Below, piece by piece: positions 23,324 through 34,787 of a DNA stretch of 64,000 bases (the first letter of the stretch is position 1; each line of letters starts with the position of its first letter). A program made the position numbers and the translations under genes. The notes below the pieces were generated by a model, which was given only the letters and a program-made list of their open reading frames with translations, did not search any database and was not told where the DNA came from. This stretch comes from Apodospora peruviana (lineage: Eukaryota > Ascomycota > Sordariomycetes > Sordariales > Lasiosphaeriaceae), in the NCBI GenBank assembly GCA_033439685.1, contig JAUEDM010000011.1, positions 62,001-126,000 of the forward strand, written 5' to 3'.

Positions 23324-25288
23324 TTAGATACTTAGACCTCTTTGATGCCTAGTTCCGGGGTTTCTCAGGTGGTTGTAACGTGCCTCTGGATCATATGATC
23401 CATCCCTATTAATCATATCCGCTTCGTGGAGGAGCCTGGCAAAGTCGGTCTCCTCGCGTATCCTGATAACGTCTTGAAGTTGGGCAACTTCACGCTCGGC
23501 ATCCATCAACAAATCGCCAATGCGATGCTGAAGTATTCCGACCGACTCCTCGGCCGTCCCACGAAGCTCAGTCTGATGTTGCAGATCCTGCCGCAAGGTT
23601 TCCATTTCCCGTCTGGCTTGCTCAAGCTGTGTCTGGCAATCAGGATCCTGTTGAATGCTCTCGAGTTGCTGCTCGGCTTTTTTGCGGTGTTTTCTCTCAT
23701 GTTCGACTAGTTCTCGGAGACTTGCAGCCTGCTGCTCGGCTTTCTTCAGTATTTTCTGGCAATCGGGACTCTGTTGGACGCTCTCGAGTTTCTCCTTGGC
23801 TTCGTTGAGGAGCTTGTTATTATGGTTGAGATATCCTTGGAGAGTGGAAATTTGGTGCTCGGCTTTCCTGAGTTGTGTTTGGCAGTCGAGAGCCTGTTGA
23901 ACACTCTCCACCTGCTGCTCGGCTTTTTGGTGGAGTTTTTCTCTCTCATAATTGAGGTGTCCTCGGAGATTTCTAACTTCCGCCTCGGCTTTCTTGAGTT
24001 GTGTTTGGCAATCGGGATCTTGTTGGACGCTGCTCTCGGCTTTCTGTTTACCTTTCTCGAGCCGTGTCTGGCGATCGGGATCTTGTCGAGCCTTCTCGAC
24101 TTGCTTCTTGGCTTTCTCGAGAAGCCGGGTCTGGTTTTCAAGATCCTGTCGAGTTTTCTGGGCTTCCTTCTGAGCTACCTTCCGGAGCTCTCTCTCTCGA
24201 TCAAGCTCCTTCTGCGCATCACTCTTGGCTTCCTGCTCCTCCAATACCTTGCGTGCAGCATCTTCGAGTTCTTTCTCGGCTGGCCTACGCGCCCGTATCT
24301 GGAGCTCAGCCATCTCCCGTACATCCTCGAGTGTTTGCTCGGTAGCCTTACGCGCGTTTATTTGGCTTCCGGTCTCCTGTTGTGCCTCTTCAAGTTTCTT
24401 CTCGGCTGCCTCGCGGGCAGCTATCTCCGCCTTGAGCCGCTCTTCCTGCTCCTCCACTATCTCTAGTAACCTGTCACGCGCTTGATCGGCCGCTCTGCGC
24501 AAGTCTGTCTGGCGTTCAATCTCTTTTATGGCCTTCTCGAGCTCTTGCTCGGCTGTTTTGCGCGCGGTTGTCTCGCTCCTAAGCCTCTCTGCCTTACGCT
24601 GGGTTTCTCGCCTGGTGGTCTCTGGGTGTTTGGCCTGCTCCTCACTCTCCTTATGGGCATTTTTGACATCCTCCTCAGCTGCCTTGCGGAGATTTACCTG
24701 ATGCTTGAGCTTATTCTCAGCCTCCTTAGCTACCTCTTCTGCTTTCTCGCGGAGAGTGGTCTGCTTCTCGATTTCCTCTCGGGCCCTTTTGGCTTCCCTT
24801 TCGTATCGCTTGCGGAGGTCTACTTGGTGCCTGAACTCATTTTGAGCCTTCTTCTTAGCCACTTCTTCTGCTTTCTCGCGGAGGCGGGTCTGCTCAATTT
24901 CTTGCCGGGTGCTTTCCTCCTTTTCTCGAGCACGTTTCAGCATTGCGCTGACTTCGTCTGTTTCGGCTTCCTGTGCCTCTATACTTGCATTGAGCGCTAC
25001 ATGTAGGGACTGGACTTCTCCATTGCTATTCTTGAGCGCTGTGTCTAGGGACCGGATTCGCTTTATGACTTCTTCATTGATATCCAAAAGCCGCTGATTT
25101 TCATCTAAAAGCCGCTGCTTTTCAGCCAAGAGTGCCCGCAGATGCTGCTTGAGCTCTTCTATTTGAGCACTTGTGACCCCTGTCTGAGTGGCGGCGTCGT
25201 CCAATTCATCAGGGCCAATTTGAGCACTTGTGTCTTCTGTCTGAGTGGCGGCGTCCGTGACAGCTGGAGTGGCAAGATCAAATGACAT
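23324..25288 (-). CDS. Long coiled-coil protein with internal repeats
   Basis: 654 residues, one exon, ATG at 25288. The N-terminus contains a duplicated DAATQT...TSAQI motif, then almost the whole protein is Lys/Glu/Gln/Arg-rich heptad sequence. From about residue 420 a repeat of roughly 42-45 residues recurs about four to five times, each with a (D/S)PDCQ-like element followed by (T)QLKKAE and an arm such as LRGHLNYERE or LQGYLNHNNK. The regularly placed Cys in PDCQ is unusual in a coiled coil and could cross-link parallel strands. The C-terminal 60 residues are less coiled (DFARLLHEADMINRDGSYDPEARYNHLRNPGTR). No motor or membrane domain is seen. Function unknown; scaffold or filament-type protein is a guess. 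Confidence 0.75.
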   Translation of the reverse strand: MSFDLATPAVTDAATQTEDTSAQIGPDELDDAATQTGVTSAQIEELKQHLRALLAEKQRLLDENQRLLDINEEVIKRIRSLDTALKNSNGEVQSLHVALNASIEAQEAETDEVSAMLKRAREKEESTRQEIEQTRLREKAEEVAKKKAQNEFRHQVDLRKRYEREAKRAREEIEKQTTLREKAEEVAKEAENKLKHQVNLRKAAEEDVKNAHKESEEQAKHPETTRRETQRKAERLRSETTARKTAEQELEKAIKEIERQTDLRRAADQARDRLLEIVEEQEERLKAEIAAREAAEKKLEEAQQETGSQINARKATEQTLEDVREMAELQIRARRPAEKELEDAARKVLEEQEAKSDAQKELDRERELRKVAQKEAQKTRQDLENQTRLLEKAKKQVEKARQDPDRQTRLEKGKQKAESSVQQDPDCQTQLKKAEAEVRNLRGHLNYEREKLHQKAEQQVESVQQALDCQTQLRKAEHQISTLQGYLNHNNKLLNEAKEKLESVQQSPDCQKILKKAEQQAASLRELVEHERKHRKKAEQQLESIQQDPDCQTQLEQARREMETLRQDLQHQTELRGTAEESVGILQHRIGDLLMDAEREVAQLQDVIRIREETDFARLLHEADMINRDGSYDPEARYNHLRNPGTRHQRGLSI

Positions 25289-26169
25289 CTTGTCCTGTAC
25301 AAGTCGTGTTTTGGCCTATTCCTGCGTTGACGAGGCACTACAAGATGGGAAAGATTTAGTCTCTTGAGTGAAAGCGTAAACAACTTCTTATGTGCGGCCC
25401 TTATGGCGGACTTGCAGATGACGGGAATTGCAAACCCACCTAATTACGAGACCCGATTATGACTTGGGGATGCACCGTGCGGTTGGCGAAGATGGTAATG
25501 GTCGGAAGACGTATTGTCGGCCTAGCTTGTGTGTGTGTTGGATGGGAGGTGGGAAGGATGCTAGCTTTGGTCGATTTTATAATGATATAAGTACAGGGCA
25601 TTTTAATAGGAGACCTATCGAATAGACTTGGAAACTGTAAGACCTTAAGGGTGTTGGGCTTCAGTAGTGAAACAAGAGTAAAAAGACACTGATCTCGCAA
25701 GTTCCAAAGTCATAAAGTGAATATACAAAGCGCTTGGAACAAGTGCATTCCTGTTCTCAACAGTTTAGTCCCACGTTCACAAGGAGCACTTATCTTTACC
25801 AATGCGCATACCCCGTATACCAGGACATTTTAGGGCATAATTCATGTTCTAGGCTCTACCAGGAATATCAATGTGGAAGATTCTAGTATAAGTTCTCAAA
25901 TGGCATTGGAGACATTTACACATGGTGCTCTCTTTACCTGTTGAACGACAGGTGTTTCCCTCTATTCAATCATAGCACTCGCAGTATCACTCTCACTGTC
26001 GTCTTTTTGGGTATCCAACCAGCTGGTATAGAAAACAAGTATCACGATGAAATCTTGAAAGCAGTGGTCTTTCACTCATATTGGCAAACTGAGCCGCCAT
26101 TACGGAATACATCTCAATATGATACCAACGAATATAAAGCTACTACCGCTCACCAGATCACAGACCCCT
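25289..26169. other. Intergenic, no supported gene
   Basis: Upstream of the coiled-coil gene and 3' of the next gene, which is read from the same strand. Short chance ORFs only. Confidence 0.5.
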
Positions 26170-27255
26170 TCATATTACCTCCAAAGCTAGCGGCTGCACG
26201 GGATTCGCCCTCCTGCCCGGCAGTCCCTTCAAGTGCCAACTGGGCGGCTTCGGCCCGCCGCGACAAGACGGGGAGCAGAGATGCTCAATGTCCACCTTGA
26301 TATGCGTCTTCTTCTTCTTGGGCTCCTTCTCCTCGGTCAGCACCTTTGGGATCGGGTACTTCCCCACGGGAACTTCTGCTTCCTTTTGAGTTTTGCCAGC
26401 GCGGGCATTGCCGCTTCGTCGACGTCCAAGGGATTGGACGATCGCATCCCATTTCACGTTCTTCTTCCTCATCAGTTCCAGGTTGCCCTTCGGATGGTAG
26501 CTTTTCACTGTGGTCTTTTTGATGGCATGTCCTTTGGTGACAACGGCGGCTCGTCTGCGCAACCTAGAAAGTTTGATGTTGGATGGTGGAACTGGAAGGG
26601 GAGGCGTCTCCGGTTGTGGTGGTGGCTGGGGCGCGGTGACGGTGACGGAGCCGTTGGCGTATCCCTCCGCGTCGATGCCGTGGCAGGGGAGAGAGTCTTC
26701 GTCTTCCGCACCGGAGTCTTCGGGGCAGACGAGAGTTACTTCTGCGGTTCCGACGGCGAACGCGGTGCTGCTTTCTCCATCATTAATTAGGCCTGTGGAT
26801 GGAAGAGTTGGTAGTAGGTGGACATACCTTGCAGCTGACACTGCACCTGCGGTATCATCTCCGCAAGCCCATGACTGGTTAATGGTAATATATGCCATCT
26901 GGAGGTTTAGTTGCAGCCAGATGCTCAGCCCCGGATCGCCTGGTGTGCCGTGAAACTCGCAGATGTAGTTGAATCGTAATGGACAACTCAACGCCTCAGT
27001 TATTTTTGTGCGCGTGTTAGTCAATATGAACGTCGCGTTTCCCTGTTTCTTCGTCTCGTCTGGTGTGTATGTGACCTTGAGACCCTTGATGGCCCACAGG
27101 TTATTGACTGTAGCATGGTCAGAGCACAGATCCGAAGACGTGGCTGGTGGCGTATCGGCGCTTGATGGCACAGGACTTGGCGCGGCTTGAACATGTGGTT
27201 GCAGACTGGCGAGGACGCCAAAGATGGCGAGAAGTGGTCTAAGGACGGATGACAT
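26170..27255 (-). CDS. Secreted protein with Cys-containing N-domain and basic tail, unknown
   Basis: 361 residues from the ATG at 27255, chosen because it opens a clean signal peptide (VLRPLLAIFGVLASLQPHVQA); the frame is open upstream but without sense. The N-terminal domain (near residues 40-170) has cysteines at LCSDH, LSCPLRFNYICEF, WACGD and LVCPED, with WLQLNLQMAYITINQSW. This resembles a family of small secreted fungal proteins with no known function. A Pro-rich hinge leads to a very basic C-terminal third (KKTTVKSYHPKG, EEKEPKKKKTHIKV). A 35-nt GT..AG stretch inside the domain is too short and out of phase to be an intron. Secreted N-part plus nuclear-signal-like tail is odd; an effector role is speculation. 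Confidence 0.6.
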   Translation of the reverse strand: MSSVLRPLLAIFGVLASLQPHVQAAPSPVPSSADTPPATSSDLCSDHATVNNLWAIKGLKVTYTPDETKKQGNATFILTNTRTKITEALSCPLRFNYICEFHGTPGDPGLSIWLQLNLQMAYITINQSWACGDDTAGAVSAARYVHLLPTLPSTGLINDGESSTAFAVGTAEVTLVCPEDSGAEDEDSLPCHGIDAEGYANGSVTVTAPQPPPQPETPPLPVPPSNIKLSRLRRRAAVVTKGHAIKKTTVKSYHPKGNLELMRKKNVKWDAIVQSLGRRRSGNARAGKTQKEAEVPVGKYPIPKVLTEEKEPKKKKTHIKVDIEHLCSPSCRGGPKPPSWHLKGLPGRRANPVQPLALEVI

Positions 27256-28743
27256 CGTGCGGTATAGCCAGGCCACCTCTCTCAAGAAAAGCCACTTTTT
27301 TGGTAGTAGAGGTTTAGAAACAGATGAAGTATCAGTGCATCGTTGCTCGTCTATGATTGTTATAATAACCTTATCTTGGTGCTGCAGGTACGGAGAATCA
27401 AGACAAGACGATATGGATGAGAAATACACCAGTACGGCAGAGTTGGCAAGAAAGCCAGTCGAGAACAACCGCACACACGGTAAGAAATACCCCGCATGAT
27501 TGTTTGACCACATAACAATTAAGCCGTGGAGATCGACCGCAAATATATCAACGAGATGCCGTGCCCTGGGGAAGAAAAGCTTCCGGGTAGGCGTCTTCAC
27601 CCGCTTTACCCGGTACGCCAAGCCTTCGCTTCAGCCGTCCAACTGCCATGATGTCGGCTATGTCAAGGACGGGATGTCACGGTGGCAAGTCTACATGTAG
27701 GTAGCCTAGGGAAGTACAGAATATGTGATCATGTGAAATGCGGTCCATGGCTTACAGTGGTGATTCTACCAATCCTGTAATCTAGGAAGGACCAAACTGA
27801 TCACGCAACTCGCTTCCCTCGGTTCCTTGCGAGCTCAGATGCTGTCCTCCAGAATCTCAGATCCTTATTCTTTCCCGGCCCCTCGAAACAGGATGTACCA
27901 ATGAAGAAGCAGTCAGATGAACCCACAATCCATGATCGAGCTTTCCCACCAAACTCACGGCACTGGGGATTTCTGGACTAACTGGGCTCAGCTTCATTCC
28001 TAGTAACCGTGCCTACCGAGAAGAATATTGAGGGATAAAAAAGAGAGAAACGGAGGCAAAAAGATTAGTCACAGATTTGCCGCTGTCGAGGCGCCCCTGA
28101 CTTGATATTTGGGCGAGAGATGTAAAGTATATTCCAGTGCGGTATTCAATCTGATACAGTGATAGAAATCCGAGTCAACCGAAGACACATAACGACATCT
28201 AGATCACCAGGAATTATATCATGGCAGCTAAAACGGTTATGCAATTGTTGGGGATAGTCGTGGGCTTGCTCAATGGTATAACTGACAAGTTAGGTCACCC
28301 TAGTCCACTAACATATCTGAGTGGGAGCTACATAACCAACTGTTAGTGTAGTAATATCTTCTCTCAAATTATATAACCGTATCATTGGTTCCGACGATGA
28401 TGGTAGCTGCATTAGCACCAAGACACAGCCCGCATGAATTGCATGGTCGAAGTCCAACACATCTGCAAGTCCCGCATTTGAAGACAACTCCATTGGCTGC
28501 ATCGTCGAAACTTGCTGCCAGGTGGCTTTCCCCGCATATCGAACAGGACCAACTGCAGAAGTGAGCAGGCAGAGATGGCTGTGTATTGGAGTCTCGACCT
28601 CTCAAAACCCGGTGATAGAGACGTCACAGGCAGCCTCCGCGGCCCATTATCGCGGCCTAGAGAGAGGAATTTCTCGGATTCTCCCGCCATTTAACTATCC
28701 TCGAATCCCCATTGACCCAGACAACTCACTTCATCCTTCCAAC
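27256..28743. other. Intergenic, divergent promoters
   Basis: No supported gene. The open frame that precedes the ATG at 28744 (from about 28522) and the short minus-strand ORFs at 28.3-28.7 kb show no recognisable domain. Confidence 0.45.
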
Positions 28744-29751
28744 ATGGCTACGCCTTCAATAACAATTGAGCCAGTTGAGCCAATTCACGACTTCAACAAC
28801 ATGGCATCAATTCCAGATATTCTGGTAACACCAGCCCTGGACAACATACCAGTCACCCCAGCGCAGCCGAGCCCAATGAGCGACATAACCTTTGAAATGG
28901 AGGACATATCAGACATGATAGGCTCAGAATCTGCCTCCGATTCAGACTCAGATATAGAGTCAACCTGGTCAGAACCGGCCGAGGCGCAATCATCCGATCA
29001 TTCATCGTCGTCTCAAAAAGTGCCCATCACCCCAGACACGCCCGCCTTTTGGCCGCCACACTGGAAGCCAGCCTGGCCGCCCGAAGCAACGGCAAGATTC
29101 AACCCGGCCCCCAAAGAGCCCGCACCATTACCACCACCGGTTGAGCCCTTCCCCACCGTGTTGGACATGTTCAACGACTTTGAGATCACCATTTCAACAC
29201 CCTGCCGCTTCAAATTCATCATCCCGCTGAAACTGCCACCCCTTATTGACCAATCGATGCCGGCGCCGCCATATTATCCCCCTAATTGCGTCAAGAACCA
29301 CGTGGAGAAGAGCAAGCGGATACTGCGGCCGGTTATCGCCGGTGCGCTGCTTGAGCTTCTTGGTCCTGACGCGCCGCTGTCGGCTCTAGTGCCTGAGGCC
29401 AGTCGTGGGAATCGGTTCGATTCGTGGCTCAAGAATAAAGTGCTCGCTCACATCGTGCCAGAGACGTCACAGTTTGATTTGGTGACGGGCCATTGGAAGG
29501 ATCAGTATGGCAAGGAAGGGAACGAGATCTTGGCGTATGAGGATTTTGGGGAGACTATTGCCGTCTATTATGCGTACGAGTTCCGGGTCGATCAGTGTAT
29601 CGGGGAGAAGGACGTGAATCCGGTCGTGATTTTCTTTCAGGCGATGCCCGAACTGAGGGATGGCAGGGCGGTTTTTATTGTTGATATGTGTGATGGGGAT
29701 GAGCAGGAGTATATTAATATGAGGATTCGGGAAAGAGAAGGGTTTCCTTAG
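28744..29751 (+). CDS. Acidic Pro/Ser-rich protein with a conserved-looking C-terminal domain, unknown
   Basis: 335 residues from the ATG at 28744 (MATPSITIEPVEPIHDF), preferred over earlier non-ATG in-frame codons. The first 140 residues are acidic and low complexity (ASDSDSDIESTWSEP) with repeated Pro. The remaining part looks globular (PCRFKFIIPLKLPPLIDQS, FDSWLKNKVLAHIVPETSQFDL, VIFFQAMPELRDGRAVFIVDMCDGDEQEY). There is no signal peptide, membrane segment or known motif. Single exon. Resembles anonymous fungal hypothetical proteins. Confidence 0.6.
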   Translation: MATPSITIEPVEPIHDFNNMASIPDILVTPALDNIPVTPAQPSPMSDITFEMEDISDMIGSESASDSDSDIESTWSEPAEAQSSDHSSSSQKVPITPDTPAFWPPHWKPAWPPEATARFNPAPKEPAPLPPPVEPFPTVLDMFNDFEITISTPCRFKFIIPLKLPPLIDQSMPAPPYYPPNCVKNHVEKSKRILRPVIAGALLELLGPDAPLSALVPEASRGNRFDSWLKNKVLAHIVPETSQFDLVTGHWKDQYGKEGNEILAYEDFGETIAVYYAYEFRVDQCIGEKDVNPVVIFFQAMPELRDGRAVFIVDMCDGDEQEYINMRIREREGFP

Positions 29752-30502
29752 GAGGGAATGATTCAGCAGTAAGACAAGTCAGGCCAGCCATTACAAGTCT
29801 ATAAGAGTCCAAGGTAGTTAAATGACGGCGCGTTCGAATCATGCAATTAAAATGGAGTTGGTGGTATTTTCACTCTGAATGATGTCGTGCTCACAGCAAT
29901 CAGTGGCTGCGGTTTGGCCATGGGAATCACGGTTGACAATGAAGATGATGTCAAATTTCTATCTACTGCAAGGCATCTACTAGATAGGAACTGCCTATAA
30001 AACAAAAGATCGATCCAAGAGAGAGCCATGAAGCAGCCTCCTGAAGACCGAGAAAGCCAAAGAGAACTGAACCCACCTCTACCAATCCAACCACCAGAGA
30101 AAAGCCCGATATGCCAAATTTAGACAAAGCCAAAGAGAAGCGAAGTACAACACCGGCTAAATGAAGATAATGATAAGCCAAAACTCCAACAAGCCAAACT
30201 TGACTGAAAATGCCTTTGCAAGATGAAGGAACGAATGCAAAAAAAAAAAACCTTAACAGATCCAAAATAAAACGACACAGCCTCTATCCAAACTGAAAAC
30301 AAAGGGTATTGCCGGCCCTGATAATGCAAACTAAACCAATCCAATGTGAAAACAAGTCTAACGAGCCCGTAGCTATGCAGCCTCGCTTGAATGCAAACGC
30401 TGTGCAAGGAAAAAAGGAAGAAAATAAGACAAGAAAAATAGAAACCCAAAGTCAATCTATCATCCATAGCTGCAGTAAAGCCGAACTGGCTGTCCAAGTA
30501 TT
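29752..30502. other. Intergenic, A-rich
   Basis: Convergent 3' ends of two genes. The + strand is A-rich, including a run of 11 A ending at about 30250. Minus-strand ORFs are hydrophobic by composition and not convincing. Confidence 0.5.
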
Positions 30503-30793
30503 CTATGAGTAGTAAAATCGCGGCCGGGGGCTACTCTCACGCGAGCTCCAGGGGCTTCTCGGCCACCTCGGGCTGGGACTTCTTCCATAGCTCGGGCTCG
30601 CGCTCGCGCGCTGACTTCGATAGGAGCTTCGCCGGCATTCATCGCAGTAACCTCTGAGGTAAACGCTGTGGGCTTGATCGTAGCGCGCCTTGAAGGAGCA
30701 ATCGTCGTACGGCGAGCGCCAGCATGAGCCAGGTATAGATATCGGGTACCCATGGTGACCGCAGTCAAAGGTCTCTTGCTCGAAGATGCACAT
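30503..30793 (-). CDS. Small Cys-rich protein with Arg/Ser tail
   Basis: 96 residues starting MCIFEQETFDCGHHGYP. Cysteines and histidines (C2, CGHH, SCW, DDC, YCDEC) in the first 55 residues suggest metal binding, followed by a tail of SPS/RSP/SPR repeats. This MC...CGH...C..C layout is common among short uncharacterised fungal proteins; the protein encoded near 21 kb is similar in size and start. An overlapping ORF in another frame is a shadow. Function unknown. Confidence 0.6.
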   Translation of the reverse strand: MCIFEQETFDCGHHGYPISIPGSCWRSPYDDCSFKARYDQAHSVYLRGYCDECRRSSYRSQRASASPSYGRSPSPRWPRSPWSSRESSPRPRFYYS

Positions 30794-33144
30794 TATGCCT
30801 TGGGAAGGAGGCCTGTATAAGTGTGGCCTTGTGAAGAAGGGTGGATTGCAACGATGTGTGGCTGGGAAGGTTGGAGGTTAGGCAGCCTCTGCTGCTGATC
30901 AAAAGGATGAAGCTCTCTTGTTATGTCTGATTACTTGGTTGCTTGACTGTATGTGTGAATGGGGGGACGTTATAGACGATGCAGTGAAGTTGGTTAGGTC
31001 CTTGTAGTTGTATAAATGCTTGTAGTGATAATGAAACAATGAGGGAAACCAACAGTTAACTCTCGATCGATCGATCAAAGCAGTTATATATTCTTAGGTT
31101 CTGCAGATTCACAATGCCGCATTCTTGAATCTGTCTACCATTCTGCCTCGAACCGCTGACCGAAGAGAAATGCGGCCATCAGACCAGAGCAGCATGGTAT
31201 CTAAGCCATGTTGGCTCAGTTCCAAGACCCAACTTCAACCTAATCGTGCCGGTAGGTGTTTCCACCCTGCGAAGGCTGACCTGCGCGGACTTGGGGCGGT
31301 TCACACAACCTTAGAATCTAGGCTTAAGGAAAGAGTTGTTGGCGTCTCTAGCAATCATGGCGCATGTTGCAACACTTGATGTTCGCTCCTGTATCAAGGG
31401 GACTTTTGATAGGTGCGCGCCAAAAGGGGGTCTAATATCGGGCCCCCTCGACCCACTGCGCCTCCCACAGGGGTCGGTACCTTTGCAACTCGACACCCAA
31501 TCATTTTTCTCGGTCTCGACATCCGAGACCCGGCCAGTTGAGCAAAAAGAAGTTTTAAGCGGTAGGGGTTTGTCTCTCTATATGGGGTAGCGATACAGCC
31601 ACAACGTCTGGGTGCAGTGTGGGAAGCCGCCTTACAGAATACCTGACCCAGACAGTCGGGACCTGCATAGGGAGGGCGTACCGTTTTAGATCACTTGATC
31701 CGATCATGGCATTGAGCGATTGACTAACCTGGGGGTGGGCTGCCTCATCACATGTTCGGAGGAGGAGATCCCTCATCCGGGGACTGCTTCCGAGCCTCCC
31801 GGCCCGGCAGCTACTCTGTGCCCCCAGCCACCACACCGAGTGAGGCAGAAAATCTGTATAATTACGCCAATTAGAGTCCATGATTTATACGGCCATTTCT
31901 TCTTAGACGCTTTGTTGAGGTTGTCGTTGAGTCAAGAGGCGATCAATCCTTGCAAGTGTAACCTGAGGCTCCTCAACCGCCTAGCTGTGCCTTCCAAGCA
32001 TGGTCATACCTCCCTGATCACGTCTACCTGGTATGTGTTTGTCAGTTAGTTCACACATTGAATTGGAAATGTCTGCCTTAATCCGATGACTCTCGGCCGA
32101 TCCCAGCCGGTTGTCGAGTTCTTGTGTCAAGTTCTTGGGCGGAAATGAACCCAGTCGACCTTCGCAGACTACGTACCTACCTACCTGACCTTGCTATGAG
32201 ATGGCTCCAACCCCCATTTCATTTTATCCTGACAGAGATTGAGCATGACTACACAGGTGAGCGATTGGTCATTACTACGACTCATGCTTGAGTTCCAACT
32301 TACACACAAGCTTCTTCCTTTTTTAGGGGTCTGCAATGAGAATAGTCAGCTTGTCCCGTGATTAAAGAAGTGGCAAGAAGCCAGGCATCAGCTCCAGACA
32401 GGTCCGAATCATACGGCATCTTCACTACCAGCTGGCCAGTGGGAGTTGTACACACACAAGGGTAAGTGGTTCAGGAAATCGCTCAACGGACTTCACCAAA
32501 CATGAATATATAAAAATGCAACACTGTACCTGCCAAGGGTCCGCCCGGAGTCTGTACGGTTTACGGGGCCACATTATCCGATTCCCAAGACCATGTCAGG
32601 AACCGAATTAACCATTAGCTCTTGGAGTATAAACGGCACGGCAAACACGGCAACCCATGACATCACAGCTACTCGCTGAGTCGCTGGACGGCTAAAATCA
32701 ACACAGTCAAAAAGACCTTTATAATCGGACGTAGAGGTAATGCTTTGTAGTCCTGAGCCCGGTTTTCGATATATGACTTTGAAATTTACTCATTCTCAAT
32801 ATCCGAAAGGGACTCTCAACTCCGCACATACCCTTTTGACGAACCCCTAAATCACTGGCGCCGGACTCTATGATTGACTCGGGACCGATACGGTTTCATC
32901 AATCGGACATTCCAACAAATGTCTGCTGAACGATCTCGCCGAGAAGTTTATCAAGACGGACTCCAGAATACGGGTGTGCAGCCCCAAATGCTCCTAAAAA
33001 TAAAAACAAGCTCTTTTTGCTCAAAGCATATAATAAGTGGTGGCGTCCGGGGGCTTGGTCCCAACAAACGAACTCAATGCGCTATTCAAAACCCAAATCG
33101 CAACATCTATTCTAGTTAAGAAATCATTCCAAAAGGCCATCGAA
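30794..33144. other. 2.35-kb stretch with no supported gene
   Basis: Contains a short TCGATCGATCGATC run near 31065, scattered short ORFs and the CFEM promoter (ATATAATAA near 33028-33036, about 110 nt before the ATG). tRNA A/B boxes were looked for and no convincing pair was found. Confidence 0.45.
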
Positions 33145-33711
33145 ATGCAGTACACCACCCTCCTCATCGCGGCGGCGCTTTCGGCCTTCACCTCTGTGGT
33201 GTCGGCCAAGGCCCTGCCAGTGACAGAAGCGCCGCCGTCTCAAATAACCGCTGCGCCAGCGCCAGCTTGTACGCTTACGGAATTGATGCCCGCATGTGGT
33301 GTAAGCAAACCAAACTCCAATCAATGGCTTTTTTCATATGTCCGAAAACGGACCCAACACACACACACACCCTTCCAACATAAGACATCAAAATTAGTTG
33401 TTGTCCCGAGCAGAGAACTTGAAACACAACTTTGAAACTTTGAAACTTTGAAACTAACAACCACATTTACAAAAAAAAAACAGATCCCCTGCGTATCGTC
33501 GGCCGCCATCGGGGCTGGATGCACGAGCCCTATGGACTTTGCTTGCCAATGCAGTCACGCCGCCCAGATGCAGGCGGCTGTCATGCCTTGTGTTATGAGT
33601 GCATGCGGCATGGCGACGGCCCCGATCGTGGGGTCTGTCGCCAACGCCATCTGCACCGAGTGTGTGGCGCCGCCGGCTGCGACTGCGACTGCGACTGCTA
33701 CCGCGGCTTAA
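33145..33711 (+). CDS. Small CFEM-domain secreted protein
   Basis: Exons 33145-33300 and 33484-33711, phase 0, give 127 residues. A signal peptide (LLIAAALSAFTSVVSA) precedes a CFEM domain, from ACTLTELMPACG to ICTECV. The domain is rich in Cys (about ten), and the Asp of MDFACQC is at the position that binds haem iron in Csa2-type CFEM proteins. The end is a short Ala/Thr repeat without a strong hydrophobic GPI tail, so it is probably released. CFEM proteins act in haem/iron capture, wall function or virulence. The 183-nt intron holds a CA dinucleotide run and an A10 tract just before its AG. Confidence 0.88.
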
Positions 33712-34787
33712 GGACTGTACGTCTAACGAGGGATGAAGTGGCTGAGGTATATGGAGCGGGGTCTGTTCAGTTTCTCGGAGTACATAAGATGGATGTTGGC
33801 CCCCCGAGAGCGATTTTGTGATGAGCTGAGACTGAGAGCATGAAAAGGGGGTAAAAGCAATATGAAAATGTTCAAGATAAATGAGTGAGAATCAAATGAT
33901 CGACCTGCTCGGCTTCAGATTGACGAGACCTCATAACTCAAGGTATCTCATCACTGCACCATGCCGAAACCTCTAAACATGGCGAGCGATGGATACCTAG
34001 GTTGGGATCGAGACTCGAGAGGGTTCTATCTGTGTGAAGGACTGCACGTGATATGAATGAAGCGGATATAAAACTTGATGAATGAGAAATTGTAACAATA
34101 TTTGAAAAACTACATGTGCCTGTTTGCCTTCAGTAAAGTGTCTATCCGTCGACTGCGCAACGTGTATTTTTTTCATACAGCGAAATAAACTCGATGAAGG
34201 GACTGGCACACCATTGGGCAGGGCTTTGTAAGAACCACGAGCGAGGAAGAAATACTAACAAGTCCGGACCCCTTGGTCCACATGGTTGGAATCATGAATG
34301 TGAATTCAAGTGCTACAGTATCAAGAATCGGGGGGAAACAAAGCATCGTAAGCTTGAAAGTGCCTATTACACTCGCTGCTGAGTTTATCCCGAGGTTGAA
34401 TTTGACTCAGCCTAGTGAGATCGGACGATGCGCGGAGTTAAGCTTGATCGATCACGAATTGACGTGCGCGAAAAAAACTTTTTCTCCACACAATGGTCGT
34501 GCACATCACGCCAGCTGCACTGATTGACGCAGCCGGGGCCCAGGATCCACTTTTCCTAACCCCATGGGACGACGATTTGCTCTTTTGCAGCCTGCCGAGC
34601 CGGAACCTGTGGAAATGGATCCGCCGGGAGCGAGGTAAAGTTGTAAACACCAGCTTTGAGTCAAAGCTTCTTTCTCGTGGCCTTTTTCGATCTGCTGTCG
34701 CAAAGTTCCCAATTGAAGGCCGCCTTGTTGGTTCCTTGTCTGGCTTTCGCAACTCCCACGACCTGCTCATTTCCCGCCAATTCCACA
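33712..34787. other. Intergenic, no supported gene
   Basis: 3' region of the CFEM gene and promoter/5' leader of the aminotransferase gene. Short ORFs only. Confidence 0.5.

Noticed and set aside
23774..25006. Leu/Phe-rich plus-strand ORFs looking like membrane proteins
   Set aside because: Antisense of the Lys/Glu-rich coiled-coil gene (AAG/GAG read as CTT/CTC).
26800..26835. 35-nt GT..AG stretch inside the secreted-protein gene
   Set aside because: Too short for a fungal intron and its removal leads to an immediate stop.
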